A stretch of 64,000 nucleotides of DNA from Streptomyces fumigatiscleroticus (GTDB lineage Bacteria; Actinomycetota; Actinomycetes; Streptomycetales; Streptomycetaceae), in contig NZ_BMQF01000014.1 in the NCBI RefSeq assembly GCF_014647975.1, forward strand, positions 124,001-188,000, given 5' to 3'. Of this stretch, positions 35,255 through 44,199 are shown piece after piece. The first letter of the stretch is position 1, and every line of letters begins with the position of its first letter. A program made the position numbers and the translations under genes. The notes under the pieces are model-generated. The model searched no databases and was not told where the DNA came from. It saw nothing but the letters and a program-made list of their open reading frames with translations.

Positions 35255-36097
35255 ATGAACGTGACCGACAGCCCTGCCGCGCGCTTGCAGGCGCTCTTCG
35301 AGGGGCACCGGCTGACGCCGACCCAGCGGCGGATCGCGCACAGCATGGTCCGGCGCGCCGCCGAGGTGCCGTTCCTGTCCAGCGTGGAGCTGGCCGAGCT
35401 GGCCGGGGTCAGCCAGCCCTCCGTGACCCGGTTCGCCGTCGCCCTCGGCTTCGACGGCTATCCCGCCCTGCGCAGACATCTGCGCGAGGTCGCCCCCGCC
35501 GAACCGGCCGCCGACCCGGCGGCCCGCAACGAGTACCAGCAGGCCGTCGAGGCCGAGATCGAGAACCTCAGGCACCTGGCGGAGGCGCTGGCCGATCCCC
35601 GGCCCGTGCGGCGGGCCGGGCAGCTGCTCGCCGGCTCCCGCCCCCTGCCCGTTCTCGGACTGCGGGCGGCGGCCGCCCAGGCGCACGGCTTCGCCTACTT
35701 CGCCGCCAAGGTCCATCCGGACGTACGGCTGCTCAACGAGGGCGGCACGATGGTCCACGACCGCATCGACGCCGCCGTACGCGCCGGGGCCACGGCCCTG
35801 CTCTGCTTCGCGCTGCCCCGGCATCCCCGTGAGGTCGTCGACACGCTGGCCCACGCCAAGGAGGCGGGGCTGAGGGTCGTCACCGTCGCCGACTCCGCCT
35901 TCGCGCCGGTCGCCAAGGTGTCCGACCTGCTGCTGCCGGCCGCCGTCGGCACCGGCCTCGCCTTCGACACCGCCTGTGCGCCCATGCTGCTGGGCCGGGT
36001 GCTGCTGGAGGCGATGTGCGACCACCTGCCGGACGCCCAGGCACGGCTGGAGGAGTTCGACGTGAAGGCGGCGGCGCGGCAGCTCTTCGTGGAGTGA
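35255..36097 (+). CDS. MurR/RpiR family transcriptional regulator
   Basis: The 280-residue regulator has an N-terminal HTH of the RpiR type (about 1-80: LTPTQRRIAHSMVRR, then VELAELAGVSQPSVTRFAVALGF) and a C-terminal SIS domain (about 120-260), which binds phosphosugars or, in other cases, sugar-like ligands. A GGAGGGGG precedes ATG 35255. It is encoded about 1 kb before the histidine-utilisation operon in the same direction, separated by a membrane protein gene; regulation of that operon is plausible but only inferred from position. A TGAATA half-site occurs in its own upstream region, matching the palindrome before hutU. Confidence 0.9.
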   Translation: MNVTDSPAARLQALFEGHRLTPTQRRIAHSMVRRAAEVPFLSSVELAELAGVSQPSVTRFAVALGFDGYPALRRHLREVAPAEPAADPAARNEYQQAVEAEIENLRHLAEALADPRPVRRAGQLLAGSRPLPVLGLRAAAAQAHGFAYFAAKVHPDVRLLNEGGTMVHDRIDAAVRAGATALLCFALPRHPREVVDTLAHAKEAGLRVVTVADSAFAPVAKVSDLLLPAAVGTGLAFDTACAPMLLGRVLLEAMCDHLPDAQARLEEFDVKAAARQLFVE

Positions 36098-36218
36098 CGG
36101 CACCGCCGCCGCCCCGCCGTTCTCAGGTTCGTCTCACATTGTCCCGCTAGCCTTCCCCGCCCGGGGAATCTTTCGGACCCCGCACAGACACGGACGGAGA
36201 CGGGACGGGAGGCTGGAC

Positions 36219-36803
36219 GTGGCGCGCGGAGGACAGGGGCTGGCTCGGGTCGCCGTAGTCGTACGGGCCGGGGCGGCACCGCTGTGGTGGCTGGGTGTGT
36301 TCGCGGCGGGCATCGGCGTGCTGGTGCCGGGGCTGACCGGGCGCCGGATCGGCGTCCTGGCCGGGGCCGCGCTGTTCGTCGTGGCGACGGCCGTCGTGGC
36401 GTGGGCGCGCCGGAAGCGGTACGCCGCCCTGGCCGGCTCGGCGGCCCGTGCGGGCAAGCACGATGTGCTCCAGGACCGGTCGGTGAGCACGCGCAACTGG
36501 CGCCGAGGACACCGCTGGTGGCTGCTGCTCGCCTTCCTCGCCGCCCTGGGCAGCGCGTTCGCCGTGCCCGCGGCGGGCGGGATGCTGCTGGCCGGGTGCG
36601 GAGCCGGGCTCTGGCTGAAGGCCGCCTGGCTGGGCCGCCGCGAGCGGGCCGGGGACGCCCTGCTGTGGGTCCGGGTCGACTGGCTCGCCGGCAACGGCGG
36701 ACGCCCCGCCGGCAAGGCGGTCAAGGCCTACCGCAGCACGGGCATCGCGGCGGGTGACGCCGCACCGGGCGGTGCCCGGCGGAAGACACCGGCGCTCGTC
36801 TAG
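36219..36803 (+). CDS. Membrane protein, unknown
   Basis: The 194-residue protein has four hydrophobic segments (about 18-38, 40-62, 100-120, 122-142) in two pairs, separated by a basic cytosolic loop containing a conserved-looking RNWRRGHRWW. The C-terminus is a basic, Gly/Ala-rich tail. The start is GTG 36219 with GGGAGG 6 nt upstream. It lies between the RpiR regulator and hutU, and its terminator at 36975 separates it from the hut operon. No family was recognised. Confidence 0.7.
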   Translation: MARGGQGLARVAVVVRAGAAPLWWLGVFAAGIGVLVPGLTGRRIGVLAGAALFVVATAVVAWARRKRYAALAGSAARAGKHDVLQDRSVSTRNWRRGHRWWLLLAFLAALGSAFAVPAAGGMLLAGCGAGLWLKAAWLGRRERAGDALLWVRVDWLAGNGGRPAGKAVKAYRSTGIAAGDAAPGGARRKTPALV

Positions 36804-36974
36804 GGCGGGCCCCGGGTGGAGCCGGTGAGGTCCGGCACGGCACGGCGGCGCACTCGAAGGGGCGCGGGGAACCGCGTGACCAGCCATGAACGGGCCGCGG
36901 ACGGGGCCGGGGGACGTCCGGCAAAGCGCTGAGGGCGGGATGCCGCCGGCACCCACGACGCACGCCGATCCGAG

Positions 36975-37005
36975 GGCGGGGCCGCTGTGCAGCGGCCCCG
37001 CCTTC
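36975..37005 (+). terminator. Terminator upstream of the hut operon
   Basis: A perfect 13-bp stem, GGCGGGGCCGCTG/CAGCGGCCCCGCC (36975-36987 and 36990-37002), with a two-base loop, followed by TT. Confidence 0.85.
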
Positions 37006-37030
37006 GGCATGCCGGGGCCGCGAGGCCGTA

Positions 37031-37066
37031 TTGACTAGCTCTATTCATGTCGACAGGATGTGAATA
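37031..37066 (+). promoter_or_regulatory. hut operon promoter with overlapping operator palindrome
   Basis: A -35 box TTGACT (37031-37036) and a -10 box CAGGAT (37054-37059) are 17 bp apart. An inverted repeat TATTCA-N13-TGAATA (37042-37047 and 37061-37066) covers the -10 and the start site, the classic place for a repressor. AT-rich arms of this kind are rare in the window. Confidence 0.6.
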
Positions 37067-37121
37067 ACCGCTGTAACAGGCGGCGACAGTCCGCCGGGAG
37101 CGAGCCACCAGGAGGCCAACC

Positions 37122-38840
37122 ATGTCCGGACCCCGCCCTGTCCGAGCGCCGCGCGGCACCGAACCGAGCGCCCTGGGCTGGCAGCAGGAGGCCGCCCTGC
37201 GGATGCTCCAGAACAACCTCGACCCCGAGGTCGCCGAGCACCCCGACAAGCTGGTCGTCTACGGCGGCACCGGGAAGGCCGCCCGCGACTGGCGGTCGTT
37301 CGACGCGATGGTGCGGACGCTGCGCACCCTGAAGCAGGACGAGACGATGCTCGTCCAGTCCGGCCGGCCGGTCGGTGTCATGCAGACCCACGAGTGGGCG
37401 CCGCGCGTGCTCATCGCCAACTCCAACCTCGTCGGCGACTGGGCCACCTGGGAGGAGTTCCGCCGCCTGGAGGCCCTCGGCCTGACCATGTACGGGCAGA
37501 TGACGGCCGGCTCCTGGATCTACATCGGCACCCAGGGCATCCTCCAGGGCACCTACGAGACCTTCGCCGCCGTCGCCGCCAAGCGGTTCGGCGGCTCCCT
37601 CGCCGGGACGATCACCCTCACCGCCGGCCTCGGCGGCATGGGCGGCGCCCAGCCGCTGGCCGTCACCATGAACGACGGCGTCGCGATCTGCGTCGACTGC
37701 GACCCGCGCGCCATCGACCGCCGCATCGAGCACCGCTACCTGGACGTGAAGGCCGACTCGCTCGACCACGCCCTCCAGCTGGCGGTCCAGGCGCGCGACG
37801 CCCGCCGCCCGCTCTCCGTCGGCGTCCTGGGCAACGCCGCCGACCTCGTCCCGCGGCTGCTCGCCATGGGCGCCCCCATCGATGTCGTCACCGACCAGAC
37901 CTCGGCCCACGACCCGCTCTCCTACCTGCCGTCCGGCGTCGCCTTCGAGGACATGGCCGACCTCGCCGCCAAGGACCCGGCCGGCTTCACCACCCGCGCC
38001 CGCGAGTCGATGGCCCGGCACGTCGAGGCCATGGTCGGCTTCCAGGACGCCGGCGCCGAGGTCTTCGACTACGGCAACTCCATCCGGGGCGAGGCGAAAC
38101 TCGCCGGATACGAGCGGGCGTTCGCCTTTCCCGGCTTCGTCCCCGCCTATATCCGCCCGCTGTTCTGCGAGGGCAAGGGCCCCTTCCGCTGGGCCGCCCT
38201 GTCCGGTGACCCCGCCGACATCGCGAAGACGGACCGGGCGATCCTCGACCTCTTCCCGGAGAACGAGTCCCTGGCCCGCTGGATCCGGCTGGCGGGGGAG
38301 CGGGTCCGCTTCCAGGGCCTGCCCGCCCGTATCTGCTGGCTCGGCTACGGCGAGCGCGACAGGGCCGGTGAGCGGTTCAACGACATGGTGGCGAGCGGGG
38401 AGCTGGCCGCGCCGGTCGTCATCGGCCGCGACCACCTCGACTGCGGCTCCGTCGCCTCCCCGTACCGTGAGACCGAGGCCATGCGCGACGGCTCCGACGC
38501 CATCGCCGACTGGCCGCTGCTCAACGCCATGGTGAACGTGGCGTCCGGTGCCTCCTGGGTCTCCATCCACCATGGCGGCGGCGTCGGCATGGGCCGCTCG
38601 ATCCACGCCGGGCAGGTCACCGTGGCCGACGGCACCGCCCTGGCCGGGGAGAAGATCCGCCGGGTGCTCACCAACGACCCCGGCATGGGCGTCATCCGGC
38701 ACGTGGACGCCGGATACGACACCGCCGAGTCGGTCGCCGAGGAGCGGGGCGTGCGGGTGCCGATGCGCGAGGGCGAGGGCGAGGGCGAGGGCGAGGGCGA
38801 GGAGCGCGGGGGCGCCGAGGGCGGGGGCGTCGGGCGTTGA
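37122..38840 (+). CDS. hutU: Urocanate hydratase
   Basis: The 572-residue NAD-dependent enzyme hydrates urocanate to 4-imidazolone-5-propionate, the second step of histidine degradation. Family blocks are visible: QQEAALRMLQNNLDPEVAE, VYGGTGKAARDW, QTHEWAPRVLIANSNLVGDW, the NAD-binding region TAGLGGMGGAQPL, DQTSAHDPL, and the active-site RICWLGYGERD followed by DHLDCGSVASPYRET with the conserved Cys. The last 25 residues are an acidic Gly/Glu repeat beyond the usual family end. The start is ATG 37122. It is the first gene of a four-gene operon with overlapping junctions. No histidase gene is adjacent. Confidence 0.97.
   Translation: MSGPRPVRAPRGTEPSALGWQQEAALRMLQNNLDPEVAEHPDKLVVYGGTGKAARDWRSFDAMVRTLRTLKQDETMLVQSGRPVGVMQTHEWAPRVLIANSNLVGDWATWEEFRRLEALGLTMYGQMTAGSWIYIGTQGILQGTYETFAAVAAKRFGGSLAGTITLTAGLGGMGGAQPLAVTMNDGVAICVDCDPRAIDRRIEHRYLDVKADSLDHALQLAVQARDARRPLSVGVLGNAADLVPRLLAMGAPIDVVTDQTSAHDPLSYLPSGVAFEDMADLAAKDPAGFTTRARESMARHVEAMVGFQDAGAEVFDYGNSIRGEAKLAGYERAFAFPGFVPAYIRPLFCEGKGPFRWAALSGDPADIAKTDRAILDLFPENESLARWIRLAGERVRFQGLPARICWLGYGERDRAGERFNDMVASGELAAPVVIGRDHLDCGSVASPYRETEAMRDGSDAIADWPLLNAMVNVASGASWVSIHHGGGVGMGRSIHAGQVTVADGTALAGEKIRRVLTNDPGMGVIRHVDAGYDTAESVAEERGVRVPMREGEGEGEGEGEERGGAEGGGVGR
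38768..38804 (+). repeat. 6-bp coding microsatellite (GAGGGC)
   Basis: About five GAGGGC units at the 3' end of hutU encode the GEGEGEGE tail. The unit length keeps the frame. It sits close to the coupled start of the next gene. Confidence 0.8.
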
Positions 38841-40069
38841 GCTTCCACAGCATGTGGGCGGAGCTGCTGCCGGTGGGCCGCGGCTCCGCGTCCGGCGGCT
38901 ACCGGCGCTACGCCTGGACCGCCGCCGACGGCGAGTGCCGTGCCTGGTTCGAGGAGCAGGCGAAGGCCCGCGCCCTGGACTACGAGGTCGACCGCAACGG
39001 CAACCAGTGGGCCTGGCTCGGCGACCCCGCCGCCGGGGACGCCGTCGTCACCGGATCCCATCTGGACTCCGTGCCCGACGGCGGCGCCTTCGACGGGCCC
39101 CTCGGCGTGGTGTCCGCCTTCGCCGCCCTGGACGAGCTGCGCGGGCGGGGAGCGCGGTTCACCAGGCCGCTGGGGATCGTCAACTTCGGCGACGAGGAGG
39201 GCGCCCGGTTCGGCCTCGCCTGCGTCGGGTCCCGGCTCACCGCCGGCACGCTCACCCCCGACCAGGCGCACCGCCTCACGGACGGCGACGGCGTCACCCT
39301 GCCCCGGGCGATGGAGGCCGCCGGGTACGACCCCGACGCCCTCGGCCCCGATCCCGAGCGGCTGGCCCGCATCGGCGCCTTCGTCGAACTCCACGTCGAG
39401 CAGGGGCGGGCGCTGGACCTGTCCGGCGACCGGATCGGTGTCGCGAGCGCCATCCGGCCGCACGGCCGCTGGCGGTTCGACTTCCGGGGCGAGGCCAACC
39501 ACGCCGGCACCACCCGGCTCGCCGACCGCCGCGACCCCATGCTGCCGTACGCCGAGACCGTGCTCGCCGCCCGCCGGGAGGCCGCACTCGCCGGTGCCGT
39601 GGCCACCTTCGGCAAGATCGCCGTCGAACCCAACGGCGTCAACGCCGTGCCCTCCCTGGTGCGCGGCTGGCTCGACTCCCGCGCCGTCGACCAGGAGAGC
39701 CTGGACAGCGTGGTCGGCGCGGTGGAGAGCGCCGCCCGCGAGTACGCCGCCGCCCACGGCGTCGACCTGGACGTCGTCCGCGAGTCCTTCACCCCCGTCG
39801 TCGAGTTCGACCACGTCCTGCGCGACGAACTCGCCCGCATCCTGGGCACGGACACCGGCCTGACGGTCCCGGTCCTCGGCACCGGCGCCGGACACGACGC
39901 CGGAATCCTCTCCGGAAGCATTCCGACCGCCATGCTGTTCGTACGCAACCCCACGGGCGTCTCGCACTCCCCGGCCGAGTTCGCGGCCGAGGACGACTGC
40001 GTGGCCGGGGTGCGCGCACTCGCCGACGTACTGGAAGGACTGGCGTGCAAGGAACCGGCCCGCGGATGA
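38837..40069 (+). CDS. M20 family amidohydrolase (annotated type: allantoate amidohydrolase); candidate N-formylglutamate deformylase
   Basis: The 410-residue metal hydrolase of the hydantoinase/carbamoylase group of M20 has metal ligands in GSHLDSVPDGGAFDGPLG (His, Asp), GDEEGARFG (Glu), ELHVEQGR (His) and the C-terminal GTGAGHDAG (His). The substrate region NHAGTTRLADRRDP is present. The TTG start overlaps the hutU stop (TTGA), and its own stop overlaps the hutF start (ATGA), so it is a full member of the hut operon. Allantoate chemistry has no place there. A C-N hydrolase that releases formate from N-formylglutamate does, because the HutF route ends in that compound. This role is inference. 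Confidence 0.85.
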   Translation: MSFHSMWAELLPVGRGSASGGYRRYAWTAADGECRAWFEEQAKARALDYEVDRNGNQWAWLGDPAAGDAVVTGSHLDSVPDGGAFDGPLGVVSAFAALDELRGRGARFTRPLGIVNFGDEEGARFGLACVGSRLTAGTLTPDQAHRLTDGDGVTLPRAMEAAGYDPDALGPDPERLARIGAFVELHVEQGRALDLSGDRIGVASAIRPHGRWRFDFRGEANHAGTTRLADRRDPMLPYAETVLAARREAALAGAVATFGKIAVEPNGVNAVPSLVRGWLDSRAVDQESLDSVVGAVESAAREYAAAHGVDLDVVRESFTPVVEFDHVLRDELARILGTDTGLTVPVLGTGAGHDAGILSGSIPTAMLFVRNPTGVSHSPAEFAAEDDCVAGVRALADVLEGLACKEPARG

Positions 40070-41415
40070 CACAGACCCCCACCCGGACGACGTACTGGCT
40101 GGAACACGCCTGGCTCTCCACCCATGTCGAGCCGGGCGTGACCGTGGAGGTGGGCGACGGCCGTATCACCGCCGTCCGCGACGACACGCCCGCCCCGCCG
40201 CCCGGCGCCGAGATCCTGCGCGGGCTGACGCTCCCGGGGCTCGCCAACGCCCACAGCCACGCCTTCCACCGGGCCCTGCGCTCCACCGTCCAGGTCGGCT
40301 CCGGCACCTTCTGGACCTGGCGCGAGGTCATGTACTCCGTCGCCGAGCGGCTGACCCCGGAGACGTACCACGAGCTGGCCCGCGCGGTGTACGCCGAGAT
40401 GGCCCTCGCCGGGGTCACCTGCGTCGGCGAGTTCCACTACGTCCACCACGCCCCGGGCGGCGCGCCCTACGCCGATCCCAACGCGATGGGCGAGGCCCTG
40501 ATCGCGGCCGCCGCCGAAGCCGGGATCCGCATCACCCTCCTCGACACCTGCTATCTCTCCTCCGGCTTCGGGCAGCCCCCCACCCGGCACCAGCTGCGGT
40601 TCTCCGACCGCACGGCCGAGGCCTGGGCGGAACGCTCTGCACTTCTCAAGGACCGGGATCACACACGGATCGGGGCGGCGGTGCACTCCGTACGGGCCGT
40701 GCCCGCCGACCAGCTGGGGACCGTGGCGCGCTGGGCCGAGCAGCGGCGGGCCCCGCTCCACGTGCACCTGTCCGAGCAGACCGCCGAGAACGACGCCTGC
40801 CGCGAGGCCCACGGCTGCACCCCGGCCCGGCTCCTCGCCGACCACGGCGTGCTCGGCCCGCGCACCACCGGCGTGCACAACACGCACCTCACCGACGAGG
40901 ACATCGCCCTGATCGGCCGCGGCTCCACCGGCACCTGCATGTGCCCGACCACGGAACGGGACCTCGCCGACGGCATCGGACCCGCCACCGCCCTCCAGCG
41001 GGCCGGCTCCCCGCTCTCCCTCGGCTCCGACAGCCACGCCGTGATCGACCTGCTGGCGGAGGCACGCGCGATGGAGCTGAACGAGCGCCTGCGCACCCGC
41101 ACGCGCGGACACTGGACCGCCGCCGCCCTGCTGCGGGCCGCCACCGTCGACGGACACGCCGCCCTCGGCTGGGACGACGCGGGCACCATCGAACCCGGCG
41201 CGCTCGCCGACCTCACGACGATCGCGCTCGACTCGGTCAGAACGGCGGGACCGGTGCCCAGACTCGGCGCCGAGACGGCCGTATTCGCGGCGACCGCGGC
41301 GGATGTACGGCACACCGTCGTCGGCGGGCGGCACATCGTGCGCGACGGGGTCCACACGCTGCTGCCCGAGGTGCCCAAGGCCCTCGCGCGGGCCGTCGAA
41401 GCCCTGCGCGCCTGA
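40066..41415 (+). CDS. hutF: Formimidoylglutamate deiminase
   Basis: The 449-residue amidohydrolase-superfamily enzyme converts N-formimidoyl-glutamate to N-formylglutamate and ammonia. The zinc site HxH is in ANAHSHAFHRALR, followed by the substrate segment FWTWREVMYSVAERL typical of HutF, GEFHYVHHAPGG, HVHLSEQTAEN (His, Glu) and LGSDSHAVIDL with the metal-binding Asp. The ATG overlaps the previous stop. The N-terminus has the usual small beta domain (residues 1-55). It lies between the M20 gene and hutI and fits the HutF branch of histidine breakdown. Confidence 0.93.
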   Translation: MTQTPTRTTYWLEHAWLSTHVEPGVTVEVGDGRITAVRDDTPAPPPGAEILRGLTLPGLANAHSHAFHRALRSTVQVGSGTFWTWREVMYSVAERLTPETYHELARAVYAEMALAGVTCVGEFHYVHHAPGGAPYADPNAMGEALIAAAAEAGIRITLLDTCYLSSGFGQPPTRHQLRFSDRTAEAWAERSALLKDRDHTRIGAAVHSVRAVPADQLGTVARWAEQRRAPLHVHLSEQTAENDACREAHGCTPARLLADHGVLGPRTTGVHNTHLTDEDIALIGRGSTGTCMCPTTERDLADGIGPATALQRAGSPLSLGSDSHAVIDLLAEARAMELNERLRTRTRGHWTAAALLRAATVDGHAALGWDDAGTIEPGALADLTTIALDSVRTAGPVPRLGAETAVFAATAADVRHTVVGGRHIVRDGVHTLLPEVPKALARAVEALRA

Positions 41416-41459
41416 CGTCCCCGCCCGGACCGGCCACCCCTGTCACCCACGAGGACGCC

Positions 41460-42641
41460 ATGAACAGCACCGTCAGCACCGTGATCGACAACATCGCCGC
41501 GCTGGTCACCAACGACCCCTCCTCCGGTGACGGATCCCCCCTCGGACTGGTCCGGGACGCGGCCGTCGTCATCGAGGACGCCCGCGTCGTGTGGACCGGT
41601 GAATCAAGCAAAGCACCCGCCACTGACAACCGGGTCGACGCCGAGGGCCGGGCGGTGCTCCCCGGCTTCGTCGACTCCCACTCCCACCTGCTCTTCGCGG
41701 GCGACCGGACCGAGGAGTTCAACGCCCGCATGTCCGGGCGGCCCTACAGCGCCGGCGGCATCCGCACCACGGTGGCCGCCACCCGCGCCGCGAGCGACAC
41801 GGACCTGGAGGCCAACCTCACCCGCTATCTCGCCGAGGCCCTCCGCCAGGGCACCACCACCCTGGAGACCAAGTCCGGCTACGGCCTGACCACCGCCGAC
41901 GAGGCCCGCGCCCTGCGCATCGCCGCCCGCCACACCGACGAGGTCACCTATCTCGGCGCCCACGTCGTCCCCGCGGAGTTCGCCGACGACCCGGCCGGCT
42001 ACGTCTCCCTCGTCACCGGCGAGATGCTCGGCGCCTGCGCCCCGCACGCCCGCTGGATCGACGTCTTCTGCGAGCGGGGCGCCTTCGACGGCGACCAGGC
42101 CCGCGCGATCCTCACCGCGGGCAGGCAGGCGGGGCTGCACCCGCGCGTCCACGCCAACCAGCTCTCCCACGGCCCCGGCGTCCGGCTCGCCGTCGAACTC
42201 GACGCGGCCAGCGCCGACCACTGCACGCATCTCACCGACGCGGACGTGGACGCCCTCGCCGGCAGCCGTACCGTCGCCACCCTGCTCCCCGGCGCCGAGT
42301 TCTCCACGCGCGCCGAGTGGCCCGACGCCCGCCGCCTGCTGGACGCCGGCGTCACGGTCGCCCTGTCGACCGACTGCAACCCCGGTTCGTCCTTCACCTC
42401 CTCCGTCCCCTTCTGCATCGCGCTCGCCGTACGGGACATGGGGATGACGCCCGACGAGGCGGTGTGGTCGGCCACCGCGGGCGGGGCCGCCGCGCTGCGC
42501 CGCACCGACGTCGGCCGCATCACCCCGGGTGCGTACGCCGACCTGACCCTGCTGGACGCCCCGAGCCATGTCCACCTGGCCTACCGGCCGGGCGTACCGC
42601 TGGTACGGGCGGTGTGGCGCCGGGGCGTACGGGTCGTCTGA
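41460..42641 (+). CDS. hutI: Imidazolonepropionase
   Basis: The 393-residue amidohydrolase opens 4-imidazolone-5-propionate to N-formimidoyl-glutamate. Metal ligands are in VDSHSHLLFAGDR, HANQLS and STDCNPGSS, and the substrate-binding stretches are ETKSGYGL and GAHVVPAEF. The start is ATG 41460 with GAGGA 4-5 nt before it. It is the last gene of the hut operon, 44 bp after hutF. The downstream DNA is a decayed region with no terminator hairpin noticed. Confidence 0.96.
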   Translation: MNSTVSTVIDNIAALVTNDPSSGDGSPLGLVRDAAVVIEDARVVWTGESSKAPATDNRVDAEGRAVLPGFVDSHSHLLFAGDRTEEFNARMSGRPYSAGGIRTTVAATRAASDTDLEANLTRYLAEALRQGTTTLETKSGYGLTTADEARALRIAARHTDEVTYLGAHVVPAEFADDPAGYVSLVTGEMLGACAPHARWIDVFCERGAFDGDQARAILTAGRQAGLHPRVHANQLSHGPGVRLAVELDAASADHCTHLTDADVDALAGSRTVATLLPGAEFSTRAEWPDARRLLDAGVTVALSTDCNPGSSFTSSVPFCIALAVRDMGMTPDEAVWSATAGGAAALRRTDVGRITPGAYADLTLLDAPSHVHLAYRPGVPLVRAVWRRGVRVV

Positions 42642-42884
42642 GGGGACGGAGCGGACGTCAGCAGGCCGCCGGGGCCGGCACCGCGAGGGACGGCACGGCG
42701 GCCCGGGCCGGGCCGCGCAGGGCGGGCTCCCCGGTCAGCGCCGCGGCCGGTGCGCCCAGGGCCACCCGGACGCCGCGGACCAGGCACGGCTCCGGCTGGA
42801 CGGCCCGTACGGACAGGCTGCCGGCCGCCCGGGCCCGGCTCGGCACCGGACGTGCCGCACATGGCGTCGTGTCCGTGCCGGCTC

Positions 42885-43152
42885 GGTGCGGCGGGGGCGC
42901 GGGTGCGCACCGCGCACATCCTGGCGCCGCTGCGGCTGGTCGTTCCGGACGGGACGACGGCCGTCGTGCCCGCCCCGCCGTCCGACGGCGACGAGACGGC
43001 GGCCGGCACCGCGCCCGCGGGGGACGAGGCGATGGCCCGCAGGCTCGGCACTTCCGAGCGCACGGTCCGCCGCCTCGTTCCCGGACTCACCGAACGGCTC
43101 GGCGCGGCCGGCCGCTTCCGGGCCGGCGGCGGTGCCGTACGCCTGGGCCGGC
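42885..43152 (+). pseudogene. Relic of a LuxR-type (HTH) regulator, internally deleted
   Basis: In one plus-strand frame two separate blocks look like a familiar Streptomyces regulator of the TrmB/LuxR type. The first block, ARVRTAHILAPLRLVVPDGT, is like the ligand-domain end (family form V-R-V-L-P-E-L-P-x-K-L-x-V-A-D). The second block, DEAMARRLGTSERTVRRL followed by ERLGAAGRFRAG, is like the C-terminal LuxR helix-turn-helix. The roughly 60-residue segment that normally lies between them is missing. No start codon with a ribosome-binding site precedes it, and the frame runs on into antisense of the next gene. It follows hutI in the same direction. Confidence 0.55.
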
Positions 43153-43179
43153 CGGGCGCCCGACCGGGCCGCCGGCGCA

Positions 43180-44166
43180 TCAGGCCGGCTCGGCCGCCCT
43201 GTCCTGCCCGGCCTGCGCACCGGACCCGGCCACCGCCGTGCCGGGGGCGGGAGCGGCCGTGGGCTCCCGCCGCCGGTCGGCCACCGCCCGGCCCCAGGCC
43301 GTGCCCGCCAGCACCAGGACCGCGCCCAGCAGACCGGGCACCCCCGGACGGTCACCGGCCAGGGCGATGCCGACCGCCGCGGCCCACACCGGCTCCGTGC
43401 CGAGCAGCAGGCTGACCCGGGACGGCGAGGTACGGCGGACCGCCCACATCTGCACGAAGAACGCGAACAACGTGCAGAACGCCGACAGGTACAGCAGCCC
43501 CAGCCAGTCCCCGGCGCCGAACCCGGCCGCCGTGCCCCACGGTGACGCGCCGGTGCCCGGCACCGCGGACAGCACCGCGAACACGACCACCGCCCCGCCC
43601 AGCTGGACGGTGGTCAGGGACAGGGCGTCCGCCCCGCGCACCGACTCCATGCGCGCCATGGCGAGCACGTGCACGGTACGGGCGACGGCCGCCCCCAGCA
43701 TCAGCAGATCGCCGCCGGACGGGGCGGTGAACCCGGCGCCCTGCGTCAGCAGCGCCACCCCGGTCACCGACAGCCCCGCGGCGGCCAGGAAGGAACCCGG
43801 CAGCCGCACCCGGCGTACCCAGCTCTCCGCGAGCGGGGTGAACACCATGGTCAGGCTGATGATCAGCCCCGCGTTCGTGGCCGAGGTGTGCACCACCCCG
43901 TAGGTCTCCAGCAGGAAGATGCCGGCGAGTATCAGCCCCAGCAGCCCCGCGCCGCGCAGCTGGGCGGCGCCCAGCGCGCGCAGCCGCCGCCACCCGGCGA
44001 CCACCAGGACGGGCAGCACCACGGCGAACCGCAGCACCAGCACGGCCGGCACGGTCTGCGCCGTGGTGACGCCCTTGGCGGCCAGATAGCTGGAGCCCCA
44101 GACCACCGCGACCAACAGGACGGGAAGATCGGTCAGTCGGCCCGCGCGGGCCGCGGCGGCGTGCAT
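43180..44166 (-). CDS. EamA family (DMT superfamily) exporter
   Basis: The 328-residue protein has ten predicted membrane helices in two EamA repeats (about 14-140 and 150-290) and a hydrophilic tail. Characteristic features are VVWGSSYLAAKG near the start and LGTEPVWAAAVGIALAGD near the end. Family members such as RhtA export amino acids and related metabolites. The ATG at 44166 has GAGGAG 6 nt upstream. Directly upstream on the same strand lies a broken 2OG-Fe dioxygenase gene, which suggests that the pair once formed an operon making and exporting a hydroxylated amino acid. Confidence 0.9.
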   Translation of the reverse strand: MHAAAARAGRLTDLPVLLVAVVWGSSYLAAKGVTTAQTVPAVLVLRFAVVLPVLVVAGWRRLRALGAAQLRGAGLLGLILAGIFLLETYGVVHTSATNAGLIISLTMVFTPLAESWVRRVRLPGSFLAAAGLSVTGVALLTQGAGFTAPSGGDLLMLGAAVARTVHVLAMARMESVRGADALSLTTVQLGGAVVVFAVLSAVPGTGASPWGTAAGFGAGDWLGLLYLSAFCTLFAFFVQMWAVRRTSPSRVSLLLGTEPVWAAAVGIALAGDRPGVPGLLGAVLVLAGTAWGRAVADRRREPTAAPAPGTAVAGSGAQAGQDRAAEPA

Positions 44167-44199
44167 AGGGAACTCCTCGGCTGGACGGGGCGGGTGGTC

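Larger units (their letters stand above)
36804..37121. other. Terminator and promoter region upstream of hutU
   Basis: 318 bp without a gene. It holds a strong terminator (36975-37005) for the preceding membrane protein gene and the hut promoter with an overlapping palindrome (37031-37066). Confidence 0.7.

Noticed and set aside
38980..41355. 791-residue minus-strand frame opposite the hut genes
   Set aside because: Antisense of M20 and hutF; low-complexity translation.
42658..42846. 62-residue minus-strand frame after hutI
   Set aside because: It looks protein-like in places (CLVRGVRVALGAP) but has no start signal or known family; probably part of the decayed zone or chance.
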